From assembly GCA_003116995.1 (NCBI GenBank), contig BDSL01000031.1, positions 186,001 to 250,000 on the forward strand: 64,000 nucleotides of DNA. Reading direction: 5' to 3'. Each line of letters begins with the position of its first letter. Position 1 is the first letter of the stretch. Source of the DNA: Yamagishiella unicocca. Taxonomy: Eukaryota; Chlorophyta; Chlorophyceae; Chlamydomonadales; Volvocaceae. A model generated the notes under the pieces. That model did not search any database. It was not told the origin of the DNA and worked only from the letters and a program-made list of their open reading frames with translations. Both the position numbers and the translations under genes were made by a program. Below are positions 47,562 through 58,806 of the stretch, piece by piece.

Positions 47562-48201
47562 AGTATATACCTAATATCGTTTTATTTTTCCGGGGATTGC
47601 AGTACTTTTGCATGTGTCGTGATGATTATTGTAGGTGTAATGATGATTGGGCGCAGAGGGCATTTGCAGTGCGCAATACACATTTGAGCGCAAGAACGTC
47701 GGCAGAGTAGCCGGTCATTAATTTAAAATTACCATGTGCCAGCACTGCCAAAACCCGAGCATGGGGTGCAATCGGATAACAGCGACTACAAGCTAGCACA
47801 GCGGGCCAATTCTGGCCCGTCCCGAGAGTCTGAACCTACAACAAGGCAAGTAGGAAAACCTATCAACGGAGGCCGGCCTCCACCCTGCTGCGTGACCGCA
47901 ACAAACCTCACATAAGCCGCACCCCACATCCACTGCTACAATAAAACTCCCCTCCGAAAACGCACTGCCGCCCTACAACTCCACTCCCTCCTCAGGATCA
48001 TATCCGCAGACACGGGCCGGCGCTTTGCGATGCAGCGACCGTTCCGGCGATACCCCTTCCCTCAAACCCCACACCCACGCCCTTTCCCAAGCCGACCTCT
48101 CCCTTCCCTTGCATCCCCCCTTCCCCCCTCGGTTTGTCGGCCATGGATTCGCGGATTCTCTTAAACAACCCCTTTCCCCCTCCGAGGCACGGCCACGCGC
48201 C
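47562..48201. other. Spacer between tRNA-Ala and the VPS26 3' end
   Basis: This probably holds the 3' UTR of the - strand VPS26 gene. I see no clear TGTAA on the - strand and no further gene. A copy of the CGGATTCTCTTA motif lies at about 48152-48162. Confidence 0.4.
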
Positions 48202-51200
48202 TCACAGCGGCCCCTTGCCCGTCTCCGACAGCCCCGCCGCTGCATCGCCGGGTCCCTCCTCCTTGCGGTACAACGTGATCTCCTGCTGCTTGAAGTAGCG
48301 GCGGTCCTCCTCGTCCACCAGCACAAGGTTGAGGAAGTAGCGGACGCTGAACCTGGGGGTGGGGGGCGGTCGGTTTGGATTTAGGATCCAGGAATGTTGG
48401 AGCAGCGCCCGCTGACCTGGGGTTTGGATTTAGATTACGGATCCAAGGGGCGTGACGGCAGGGAAGCGTATGCTCGACTTCACGCTCTCAGCCACTCCGC
48501 CATTACGTCTCTTTGCCGGCCCACCGCTCCCAGCGCGGTCCCCTCCATGCACCCAGGCGGTCCCCTCCTCGCCCCAAACGCCACATGGGCTGCATCACCG
48601 CAACCCGCCCTCCCGGCCCTCCCCCCTCCGCTCACTTGTTGTGCACCTCCCGGTAGGTGGGCGTCAGGTCGAAGGGCGTCAGGTACAACCTGCAATAAAC
48701 GCAGCAGAGGCAACACGAGGAGCTCCACGTCAGCTACAAGGCCGCGGCGGACCAGCAGGCGAACCCTGCCCTGGCAGCTACACACCAGGGGATGTTGGTC
48801 ACCAGCTTCCAACATGTGCCCTGCCCTGCCGGCCCCCTCTCCCGCCTCTCCGGCTGTCATGGCAAACCCCTTCCCGCCAGTCCGCCCTCCTTGCTCGATC
48901 TTGTCACCCGCGCAACGCATCTCAGCCTCCTCCGTCCTCCGTGCACCACCCTCCTCCCTCCTCCCGCCTCCACCCTCCTTCCCCCTCCTTCCCCCCTCCT
49001 CCCTCCCACCCTCCTCCCCCCGCCGGCCCCTACCTGATGGGTATGCTCTCACTGCGCACCGGCGCCCCGTCCATGATCTCATACCTGCACAGGAGTTGGG
49101 ACGGGCCGGGGGCGCGAGGAGTTGGGAGAGGCTGGGGGCGCGAGAAGCGCATTTGAGAGGTGCGGCGTACCGCACGGACGTCCCCTCCCCTCCCCCGGTT
49201 ACAGCCACTGGACAGCGCTCCGGAACCCGGGCAAAGGATCCTCGGAACCTACGCCCCTGATCGGACCCGAATCACCGGGTGCCGTCAGCGCAGGAGCTCG
49301 TTAGTTCCTTAGCTCGTCGGCCCGCCCCCTCACTTTGCGATGGTGTCGCTCTCGTTATGCGCGGCGTTGCCTGACCCCGTGGTCTCCTTGCGGCGTATCT
49401 CCACCTCCATGTACTTGAGCTTGATGCGCACAAGCAGGAAGTAGATCTTGCCGACCACCACGTCCTGAAGCGGCGCAGGCAGCGGGGTAGGCGGAGTCGG
49501 TGCAGGCAGCGGGGTAGGCGGATCACCATCACGTGAGGGCCGCCCAACCATCACGTGGGGGGCAGGCCGTTGTTACGTTATCAAACCTGCAACCTGACGC
49601 CCAACGGAGCAACCACCGCCCCTCGTTTCCCTCCCCCCCATCCCCGGCGGATTCTGTTATAACCCCCCTCCCAAGGCGCCCCATCCCCCCAGGCGCCCCT
49701 CACCCGCAGGTGGTACTTGGCCTTGTCGTACTCGAATTCGATGTGCAGGCAGTCCTCAATCCCGACCTCCATCTGCACACCACAGGGGGACCCACCAGCG
49801 GCCACGAGGGGCTCACACACGCAGTCGGGCGCGCTTGCCGCCCGCAGTACCGCGACCGGGATGGAGGCGGTGGCGGCCCCCTGCTGCTGCTGCTGCTGCT
49901 GCTGGACCTTCGCCAGGGCCAGTCGCTGGCCCCTGGGCCCTTGGGATGTTAGCCTCCTGAGACCACTGTCTCCTGAGACCACTGTCAGTCGTGTTGCCGC
50001 ATCCCTCAGTCCACACGCGCCCTCTCCACCAAAGGGGTTGCACCGCCCTGCAGCCCAAGGCAGGCCGCATTGGTGGGCGCCGCCGCCTCCCGTTCCCCAA
50101 CGAAAAGCCATCACTCCCTCCCCCCCCCTCCCGCTCTTGCCTTGATGGGCGCCGCCGCCTCGTGCAGCTTCTCGTAGTTGCGCACCCAGATGGGGAAGTC
50201 GCGCTTCGAGTCGGCAGTCATGCCCTTACCAAGCACAGTCACGCGCAGGAGGTACCTGCGCGGGGGGGGGGGTGGGGGTAGATTAGGTTGGGTTGGGTTG
50301 GTGTTGGTAGGGTTGGTGTCGGTTGGGTTGGTTAGTGTTGGTTGGGTTGCCGGGTTCGTGCTTGTGTCGGGAAGGTGGCTGCGCCACGGTTGGTGTTGGT
50401 TGGGTTGGTTAGTGTTGGTTGGGTTGCCGGTTCGTGCTTGTGCCGGGAAGGTGGCTGCACGGTAGCGTTGCAGGAAGCACGAGGCCGCGTTTTGGGGGGG
50501 GGGGAGGTATGGAAGGCAGCGGTCGAGCGAGGGTGGCAGCTGTGGCTCCCGGGGCTTGACGTCAGTTCCAGGATGGGCTCAGAGAGAGCCCGCTTCCCTC
50601 AACCACCACCACCACTGGGGTCGGGTTCCTTCGACCCTGCCGCCAGCCAGAGAGGTTTCTTTTGGAGTGTCCTAGACTGACACGGCCCCATATGCATTGG
50701 TGCTCCCCAGGATCAAGGACGTGATGACGTCGCAGCCGATCACCGTCCCCAAGGGCCGCCAGCAGCGGCACCACTCCCACCTCCCACCAGCCGACCTGCC
50801 CTCAGTGGACGAAGAAGTGCCCCCTTCCTTCCCCCGTCAGCTTCCTCAGGGTACACGGGTTTTCCTCACGACCTCCCCCATCTGCCGGGCGCGTCATGAA
50901 GTCTGCTGAGGTGGGTTGGCCCTGGAGGGCGGGGCCAATAAGGCCCCATGCGAACCCACCTGCACCGCACTTGCTGACCTCGGTACGAATCGTACTGCAA
51001 CTCCACGTTTCGGAACTCGAAGGGGAAGTTTTTGGAGGTCGTCAGATCCCCCACTGGAGCCAGCTCGCGCACTGCGCGGTGGTGGTGGTGTTCAGGTGCG
51101 GGATAGGTGTGGGCAAGTGATATGCGGTCGGGTGGTTAGCTTGTAACCGTGGGGTACCGGCTGGAGTCACCTCCGGGGTGAGGCAGCAGATCATGCCAGA

Positions 51201-51858
51201 TGTTCGCCAAAGGATGGTGCCTGGTATGGTGCGTGGTCTCTTACACAAGCCTATGCGTGCGGTTTGTGTCTTGCGCCAGCTGGCCCGTCCTGTGCTTTGG
51301 AATGTCGCACCGTTACGTATCTGCTTTCTCGACGATTCTCGAAGCCCTCAATGTGTAAAACCAGTGGCTTTGGAGCCGTGCGGCCAACCCCTCCAACCCT
51401 TTTTTCAACCCCACCTACCCAAGCTGACGAAATCGTGCGGCTGCCCGCGCTCTGAAAGCAGTTCAATCTGACCAATGAGCTGCACACGGATGCCTTGGTG
51501 ATCAAACTTCTTGGTTGTGAGGGGCGTCACCCGGATCTGCGCAGGATGGACATTATTCCGACGTTGCCCCCCGGAACAGCGGCCACTTATGCAATTTTTG
51601 CATTGAAGTCTACCTCGCCAAGTATGTCGTCTTTATTTGTGAAAAGTGGAAGGTCCTCCATCTCGCCATTCTTGGCCTTGACGGGCGCTGTCTTCTTGTA
51701 GGGCTGCCCGCGCTCATTCTTAAACTCTAAGTCTATGCGGGCAGCTGCACCTTGAACCAGCCCGAGGATGTTCTTCTGCGAACTCGCATTAGGGCGCCAG
51801 CGACGTCAGGGTGCAAGTGCATGCGCAAGCCGGAACGCTTCGCTCTTCCGCGCACCAT
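48202..51858 (-). CDS. VPS26: Retromer subunit VPS26
   Basis: The exons in coding order are 51858-51856 (ATG only), 51775-51614, 51536-51419, 51071-50960, 50255-50141, 49772-49704, 49464-49334, 49084-49034, 48689-48636 and 48352-48202, which sum to 322 codons including stop. Diagnostic VPS26 blocks are LIGQIELLSERG, DFVSLVRELAPVGDLTTSKN, NFPFEFRNVELQYDSYRG, MEVGIEDCLHIEFEYDKAKY, VGKIYFLLVRIKLKYMEVEI, YEIMDGAPVRSESIPIR and FSVRYFLNLVLVDEEDRRYF. The protein forms the arrestin-fold arm of the retromer, which binds VPS35 and cargo adaptors on endosomes and returns receptors to the Golgi or plasma membrane. The length of 321 residues is normal. The intron after 50141 would use a GC donor (AAG|gcaaga). 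The one-codon first exon is inferred: the frame is open to an acceptor at 51776, and ATG|gtgcgc is the nearest phase-fitting start. Confidence 0.95.
49645..49672 (+). repeat. CGGATTCTgTTATAACCCCCC motif in a VPS26 intron
   Basis: The motif is nearly the same as the pair at 29167-29210 in the BLTP2-like gene and the copy at about 48143-48165. It belongs to a dispersed short family. Confidence 0.45.
50270..50470 (+). repeat. GGTTGGGTTGGTGTTGG repeats in a VPS26 intron
   Basis: On the + strand, degenerate GGTTGGGTTGGT units flank a segment of about 65 bp that is present twice (CGTGCTTGTG...GGGAAGGTGGCTGC, near 50355 and 50432). They lie in the intron between exons 50255-50141 and 51071-50960. 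Confidence 0.75.
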
Positions 51859-52264
51859 GGTTTGCCTCGAATACGTCTAACGTGAAGGATTATCCCCAGG
51901 CATGGGCTCAGAAGAAACGGAAGAAGTTGGGCAGTCAGGGAGGTTGAGGAAAAGAATGCTCCAATGTGTTGCGGTATCTAGAGGTAATATTGTATGATGT
52001 CGGTTCTTCGAATGTGACACAAACAGGAAAATGCGTTGGATGGTCGTTGAAGTGCAGCACGACACAACCGGAAAGTTGTGATACCCTGAAGCCTGACCAG
52101 TCGCACATTACATGTGTCTAGGGCACCGAATGTATACGATATACCCGAGCACATGCGGAGGAATGGTGTAGGCCTTAGTTGCGCAAGACAAATGCCACAA
52201 ATTCGCCTCGCCGCTCAACAGCGTCTGTTACCCCCCTGCTAGTCGTTTATCACCTATTCTTCCA
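51859..52264. promoter_or_regulatory. Bidirectional promoter region between VPS26 and ALG8
   Basis: The two start codons face away from each other across 406 bp. I see no TATA box at a convincing distance on either side and no open frame. The arrangement implies shared or abutting promoters for two housekeeping secretory-pathway genes. Confidence 0.6.
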
Positions 52265-55200
52265 ATGATCTCAAGCGCAAATTCATGTTTGCAGTTGGCG
52301 ATCGTGGTCACAGCTATCAAGCTTCTGCTTGTGCCGGCCTACCGCTCCACTGATTTTGAAGTCCATCGGAACTGGCTGGCGATCACGCACAGCCTCCCGA
52401 TTTCCAAATGGTGTGGACGCGTCTGCATGAACGACGTCTCTTGCACATCGCTCGGGACAGCGACCAAGGGTCATGGTCCGGTTCCGGTGTGGCTAATGGA
52501 CCTGAAGCGCCAGGCGAATCGGTTCTGCCTTCTTGTGCCTGCTGCGTAGGTACGTGGAGGCGACCTCGGAGTGGACGCTGGACTACCCGCCCTTCTTCGC
52601 CTGGCTTGAGTGGCTTCTGTCGCAGCTCGCGCGCTACGTGGACCCCGCTATGCTGCAGGTGGCTAACCTAGAGTACGCCAGCGCAGGCACGGTGCTGTTC
52701 CAGGTGAGCCCGTGCTGCGTGCCGTGCCGGGCCGTGCGTGATGCGCATGCTGTGCGGGCATCGGCGCCTCGTGCGCGGCATAGGGTTTGCGGCCCCTGGC
52801 CATGGCCTTTACTCCTCCGCCGTCCGAATGCCGCACACCGCTATGTGGTGGCTGGCCGCGATTCCTTGAACCTGCCACGACCGGCTCCGGCCCTGCAGAG
52901 AGGCTCCGTGATCGTCCTGGACTTGGTGCTGCTGGCGGCGGCGTATGCCTTGTCACGGTGAGCAGCTAGGAAGCTCGCGGTGGCTGGGTAGCGTAACAGC
53001 GCGTGTTTGGGTCATGAGATGTCAGTAGAACACGACAGGGTGGGCAGGTCGGTGCGGTAGCCGGAGCAGCCTCTGCAAGGGGAGGACCGGGGGCGGCCGA
53101 TCCTTGATGCTCTGCAGTGGTCGTGTTTGGTTGACCTTTGGGGAGTGATGGTTAGGACGTTCCTACGGGGTCAACGCAAGGTGGGTTATCCAACGTGTCG
53201 ATGCCCTCCTACCCCTGCCCCCTCCCGAAAGTAGGTATTACCCGGCCACTTGCCCTTGCAACAGCCCCTCCGCAATCCTCGATCCGCCCCAGCAGGGCTG
53301 TGGGGCCAGACGGCGGGGCCCCCGGTGGCGGCAAGCGACGCCGGCATAAGGCCCAGCAGCAGCATTCGCAGGAGCCTCTGTCCGGGGGAGAAAGGGTGCC
53401 GGGGCTTAGTGGGGACCGGGGCCCTCAGGCGCCTGCTCAGTCGCTCTCTGAGTCATCGGTGTCGTTGTCTTCACCGTCACTGCTGCTGTTCTTCCTGCTG
53501 GCCTGCAACGCGGGGCTGCTGCTGCTGGATCACATCCACTTCCAGTACAATGGAGTCATGATGGGTGAGGGCGGGGACTCCGGTGGGGATCGGGGTTGGC
53601 CCAGGGGAGGAGCCGCTGGCTTGCTTCACGAGCGGCGCATGAGGGGTCACCTGAATCGAACGAGGAGAGGGTACAGGTGGACGAGCCCCACATGATTGTT
53701 TTCGATGTGGGTTGCGGGGTCGTAGATTTGAAGCCCCATGACCGTCAGGGATTTTTCCTTGCTTAAGCTTTAGCTGTCCAAGTCCCCCCGGCCTATCTGG
53801 TACTGTTGCCAGCTGTGAGCACCTACATCCTCTTCCCTTGGCTCAGGCGTGCTGCTCTGGTCAATACACGCCGCCCAGTCCAACCGGCACCTGCTGTCCG
53901 GCCTCATCTTCGCGGCACTGCTCAACCTCAAGCACCTCTTCCTCTACGCCGCGCCCGTCTACTTTGTGTACCTGCTGCGGCACTACTGCTGCGACGGGCT
54001 GGGGTCGGCAGCAGGGGCAGGGGAGCCCGGCGGCGACCCACGGGTCGGCGGCGGCATCGGCCGGGCGGCGGCTCGCCTGGCGGTTCTGGGTGGCGGCGTC
54101 GTGGCGATCTTCGCGGCGTCGTTTGGGCCGTTCATCGCGATGGGGCAGACACGGCAGGTGTGACGTTACAAATGGTTCTTGCTTCGGTGTTTATTCATGT
54201 CAATGTGCATCTTGTCCCTGTCCTTTCTGCGGCACTTGCTTATCATTGGTTATCCAAACCCCAACCTGCGACGGATCCGCGCGGTTCCTACTGGAGGTTC
54301 GTGTGTGAGAGAGAGAGGGAGAGCGCGCGTGCGGCGGAGGACTTGCGCGTGCGCGGATCGAGGATTGGCCACGGCGGGCCCTGCGACGGATCCCCCTGGT
54401 TCCTACTGGAGTGAGCTCCCAGCGGGAACATCAACACGCGCCTCATCCCCGCTCCGCCCTACCGCCATTCTGTCGCACAAACTCCCTCGGCCCACCCACC
54501 AACACTGCAGCTCCTGCAGCGGCTGTTCCCCTTCGGTCGCGGGCTGCTCCACGCCTACTGGGCCGCGAACGTCTGGGCGCCGTACGCTGCGGCCGACAAG
54601 CTTTTCGTGCTGGCGCTGCCGCTGGTGGGGCCCCGTCTGGGCCTCGACCCGGCCCGGCTGGGGCTGCGAGTTGGGAGCGGCGGAGCGAACATGGCGGGTG
54701 GGTGGCCAGGGCTCGGGCCGCTGGCGGGGCGGCGGGGGACACATGGGGGAAGCTGGGATACGTTGGCTGGCCTGGTCACCCGCCTGTCGTACGTTCTTGA
54801 TGTTATCGTACTGTCGTACAATGCGCATACCTCCCCCCTGCCTGCCTCCTTGCCTCCCTCCCTGTCCTGTCCGGCAGGTGGTCTCGTGGGCGTGTCGCGC
54901 TTTTCGGTGCTGCCGCAGGTGAGGGCCGCTCGTGGGGGCAGGGGGTGCGGTAGTGGGCAGTAGCGGGCAGCAGGTGGGTAGTGGGCAGTGGTGGGCATAC
55001 CGGCTGCGTGGCTTCTATACGCAGCCAACCCAGCTCCCACTGCTCTCCGCCCTATCGATGTTCTTCGTTACCCGCCGCCGCCCCCAGGTGACTCCCGCCG
55101 CCACCGCCGCCGCCATCTTGCTTGCGCTGACGCCCTGCCTGGCGGCCCTCTGGGCCGGGGACGGACGGCCCGACTACATCCGCCGGACCATCGCGCGCGG

Positions 55201-56272
55201 CGTGGCGTACAGCTTCCTGTGCGGCTTCGTGTTCGGTTACCACGTGCATGAGAAGGCGGTGCTGGTGGTGAGCCACTGTACGACCCTGGCCACTGGGCGG
55301 CGGTTTGGGACGAGGTGGTGGCTGCCGTAAGGGCCGTCGTGGCATGTGCTGATACCGTAATGGGCAACTCCTTTGGTTTGGAAGTCGGCCAGGGTGGGTC
55401 TTTTTTTGGCACACGTGGGACGGAGAACACGCTTGAAATACCATGGCGTGCTGTGCGTCTCGCTCGCGACATCCGGTAGTGAGGGAATGTGGACCCGTCC
55501 TTGCTTCCGACACTCGAGGGAGTGTGGATCCGTCCTTGCTTTCGACACTGAGGGAATGTGGATTCGTGCCTGCTTCCGACAACTGAGGGAGTGTGGACCC
55601 GTCCCCGCTGCCGGCCGTCCCTGCTTTCCAATGCAGGCGCTGCTGCCGCTTGCCGTCGACGCTGTGCGCAGCCCCACAGCTGCACGGCGCTTCCTACTGC
55701 TGTCCACCGCCGGTCACTACGGCCTGCTGCCGCTGCTGTTCCGTCCGCAAGAGTACGGCGCCAAGGTGCTGCTCGTCCTGTCGTACTTTGCTGTCTCAGC
55801 GGTGGCGCTGTGTGCGCTGCACGGCGGCGAGGGATGTGGCGGCAGCATGGGGCGGCGGAAGCAGCGACATGCGGGTGACGGATCTGCACCGGCGGCCAGC
55901 GCGCCGCCCATGGCGAATAAAGGAGTACCTGAGATCCCAGCCGCCGGATACATGGCTGACCGCGGTGGCGGAGCAAGCGGTGGGGGTCAGGCTGGCGGCT
56001 CCGGCCGCGTCCTAGGATTGGTTGCATGGTGCTACTTGGCAGGCTTCCTAGCTGTCGAGCTGTACTGCACCGTTTTGCACGGCATGGTGCCGGTGCTGCG
56101 CGAGCGGCTGCCGTTTGCGCCCCTGATGCTGACGTCAGTGTATTGCAGCGTTGGGGTGCTGGTGGTGTGGGCGGACATGGCGGCGGAGTGGACGCGGGAG
56201 GCCGTGGCGGTGTGGCGGCCAGGTCGGTGCAGGCGCCGCGGCGGTAGGCGGGCTGCCTTGTGGAGATCATGA
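52265..56272 (+). CDS. ALG8: ALG8-type dolichyl-P-Glc glucosyltransferase (GT57)
   Basis: The exons are 52265-52410, 52550-52703, 52899-52957, 53296-53564, 53847-54157, 54511-54697, 54878-54918, 55088-55267 and 55637-56272, which sum to 661 codons including stop. The enzyme adds the second glucose to the dolichol-linked oligosaccharide in the ER lumen. Diagnostic blocks are [20 protein letters not shown] followed by [16 protein letters not shown] (the acidic first luminal loop of ALG6/ALG8), [56 protein letters not shown] and [20 protein letters not shown]. Many hydrophobic segments fit a polytopic membrane protein. It is longer than the usual 500-530 residues because of a Gly/Gln/Ser-rich insert in exon 4 (about 53300-53470) and a Gly-rich loop in exon 9 (about 55825-56005). 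TGTAA at 56663-56667 may end the transcript. Confidence 0.95.
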
Positions 56273-58806
56273 AACATTTCCAACATGCTGAGATGATGGG
56301 CTGCTAAACATATTGCGAGCGTGAGGATGCACACGGCATCGACGTGAGGCGGCAGCCTAGTAATGATGTTTCCTCTCGTATGTTTGGACATGGTGTGAGG
56401 TGGACTCAACACGCCAACTGACAACTGACACCTTCAGGTGCCCTGAACGGCACTTCGCTACGCTGTGCTAATTGATGAACCAGGAAAATAATCGGAGGAA
56501 ATCCCTAAGACTGACAATACTACTTTTCCCTTCTAGCTGGAGCCTCCTTGTGTCAGATAGTTCACCAGACCAAACCGTTGGGGTTGACCGGGATCCTCCA
56601 TCCAATGACCTCCCGCACGTACTCTACCACTGAGCTCACTCACTCACATGATCCATGCTCCCTGTAACCATTCTTCAGGAGCTCCCTCAGAAAGGGAGGC
56701 ACGCGGGCGAGGTGCAGAGCCATTTGCCTGTCTGTTGCGTTCTGTTGTCCAAGGCCCTGAAAGGCCCCCACCCCGGACAGCCCCTGATCAATGATCCACA
56801 TGGAAGTTTGTCACGTGCCAGCAACCACGTGGCGAGGGAGCAATCCTCACGGAGGGGCTCAACAGGCCTGAGCGCGCTGAGCACTGCTGAGCAAATTGGG
56901 ACATTGGACGCGTCGCGGTCATGCAGCGGGCCCAAGCGGGCCGAATCTCAACAAATGGCCTAAGCCTGACTGCGCAACTGGCGCAGGCACGCAGCGCTGT
57001 TCGCGCTAGAGGCACAAGTGGGCTCACCGCTGACTATCTCGGCCAGAGAGCGAGAGTAAGGGGACTACCAGGCAATGATGCTGTTGTGATAAGGGCGATT
57101 ACTCCATAATCCGTTACAGTGAGAGGGGGAACCTACTCAGGGACCGCTCCCATAACACCACACGCACCACACTGAGAACCGTACTGCGGTACGGCTAAAG
57201 CCTCGAATAGACTGCATAGCTAGGCTGAGCATTATTCCACAACATATACCGTTTTCTTGGCCGGTTCGTCATCGCGTTCTGCTGCTTTTTCCACGAACTA
57301 GCCCAGCCAGTGCTGGGGGTTGGTTATCCCGGCTGGCATCCTTAATTACAGTGCTTCCTATGATTGTATTTGAGCTGATACTGCTTCACTGAAATTGTGC
57401 CGCTACCGGACATATCACCGGTAGTTCGTTGGAATTTGTCGCCCATTGACTCGCGCATGCAAGGCTCGCACATACCATTGCAGTATATGGATGAAGCACG
57501 CAGTACGTGTTACAATCTTCGGCATGCATGGCCTAGTCCGTTCGGACCCTTTCGGAGCCTTCAGCCATCACGCTCGCACTTAACGGTGGTTTTATCAGCA
57601 GTGGCTGCTATATGCATAGTGTACATACTATGCATGTATACATGCGGCCAATCAAGACGACGCTGCGTGTATGCCGCAAACGCGCACCCTCGCCGCCTCG
57701 CGCACCAAACATTTACCGATGGCCTAGCAGCCTTAACAGCCAATGCTTCAACCCCATTGCGACGGTGGCAATGTACCATTGTAGGCAAGCACCATGAATG
57801 ATAGCTAGATTGCACACCACAGGCGACGAATCGCACCCACCATTGCAACCCTTATATGTAACGTTTCCTTTGCCTGCAAAGCTTGATATGTAACGCATTA
57901 CGTATTAAAAGCACCCTCCTGCAGCTCACGTCTTCAGCGCGCACATGCCTCAGCGAGCCTAGCAAGCGTGTGTTAGGGACCTGACATATCGCATGTACGA
58001 CGTCGACCGGCCATCGCAATCGCTCAACAAACCCCTGAGTGGCGCACTCTATACCTGATCCATTCAGCAGGTTCTAGGCGACGGAATGCGTGGATGGGTA
58101 ACGACATGTACGACTAGACAGTATGACATCGCGCGGCATTTCGGCCACTGGCAATGGGAAGACATACACGTGCAATCCTCTTCCTTCCTAACTCGCTCGT
58201 GCACACGCCAGCACGGAACACATCAACCAGAACACGATTTCCGCATTTAGGCTTGGTCTCTTTTCAATAGCGATGGAAAAGGGGCACCTAAGACATATCG
58301 ATGGAATAATGAATACTAGATAATATTACGTTGCAGCGGGCGAGCCCAGTGGCGAACCTGGCGTGCGTCAAAGGAGGCTCCCCAAGGCTAGCAAGCAAAA
58401 GTCAACAAGCAAGTCAACAAGCGAGCGAGGTCGTCAAATAACAGGCATAGTGGAGCAATTACCAACCAAGACCGACGTAGGAAACCCTTCACATGACCGA
58501 CATGTAGGTCGGACGGACCCCACACAAACGACATCGAAGACGGCATGCAACTGTGCGTGCAATGTTAAGTACCCTCAATATTATCTCGCTACCATCGCTT
58601 GCCCTGCAATACACGTCTTCGGTGGCGGCCGGCTGGACGGGCGGTCCTCTTCGGCAACCGGCAGTTGTTTGCTTGCTCGCGGGAGGCCGCACCTGATGAG
58701 TCCCGATACCTTGCTTGGCGCGCAATGCACCAATTCATATTAGCAAAGGAGGGTAAGCCTGATTTTGTCACGGCGTGGCGGTAACACGCTTTGTCACCGT
58801 CGCTGA
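56273..58806. other. Intergenic stretch between convergent ALG8 and protease genes
   Basis: Apart from the tRNA-derived element and a possible ALG8 polyadenylation word, I see nothing supported in about 2.5 kb. Its base composition is more AT-rich than that of the genes. Short open frames show no family similarity. Confidence 0.4.
56575..56652 (-). repeat. Degenerate tRNA-derived element (tRNA pseudogene or SINE head)
   Basis: Read on the - strand, TGAGCTCAGTGGTAGAG matches the D-arm and A-box of a tRNA. It is followed by ACGTGCG, AGGTCA and GATCCCGGTCAA in the same order as the intact tRNA-Ala at 47490. The anticodon loop and 3' half of the anticodon stem are missing and the acceptor stem does not pair. 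It therefore cannot be a functional tRNA. The 3' extent of any SINE body is unclear. Confidence 0.6.

Noticed and set aside
47320..47613. A - strand open frame over the tRNA locus
   Set aside because: It overlaps an intact tRNA-Ala cloverleaf. Such frames arise from tRNA sequence.
56575..56652. A second functional tRNA gene
   Set aside because: The anticodon loop is missing and the acceptor stem does not pair.
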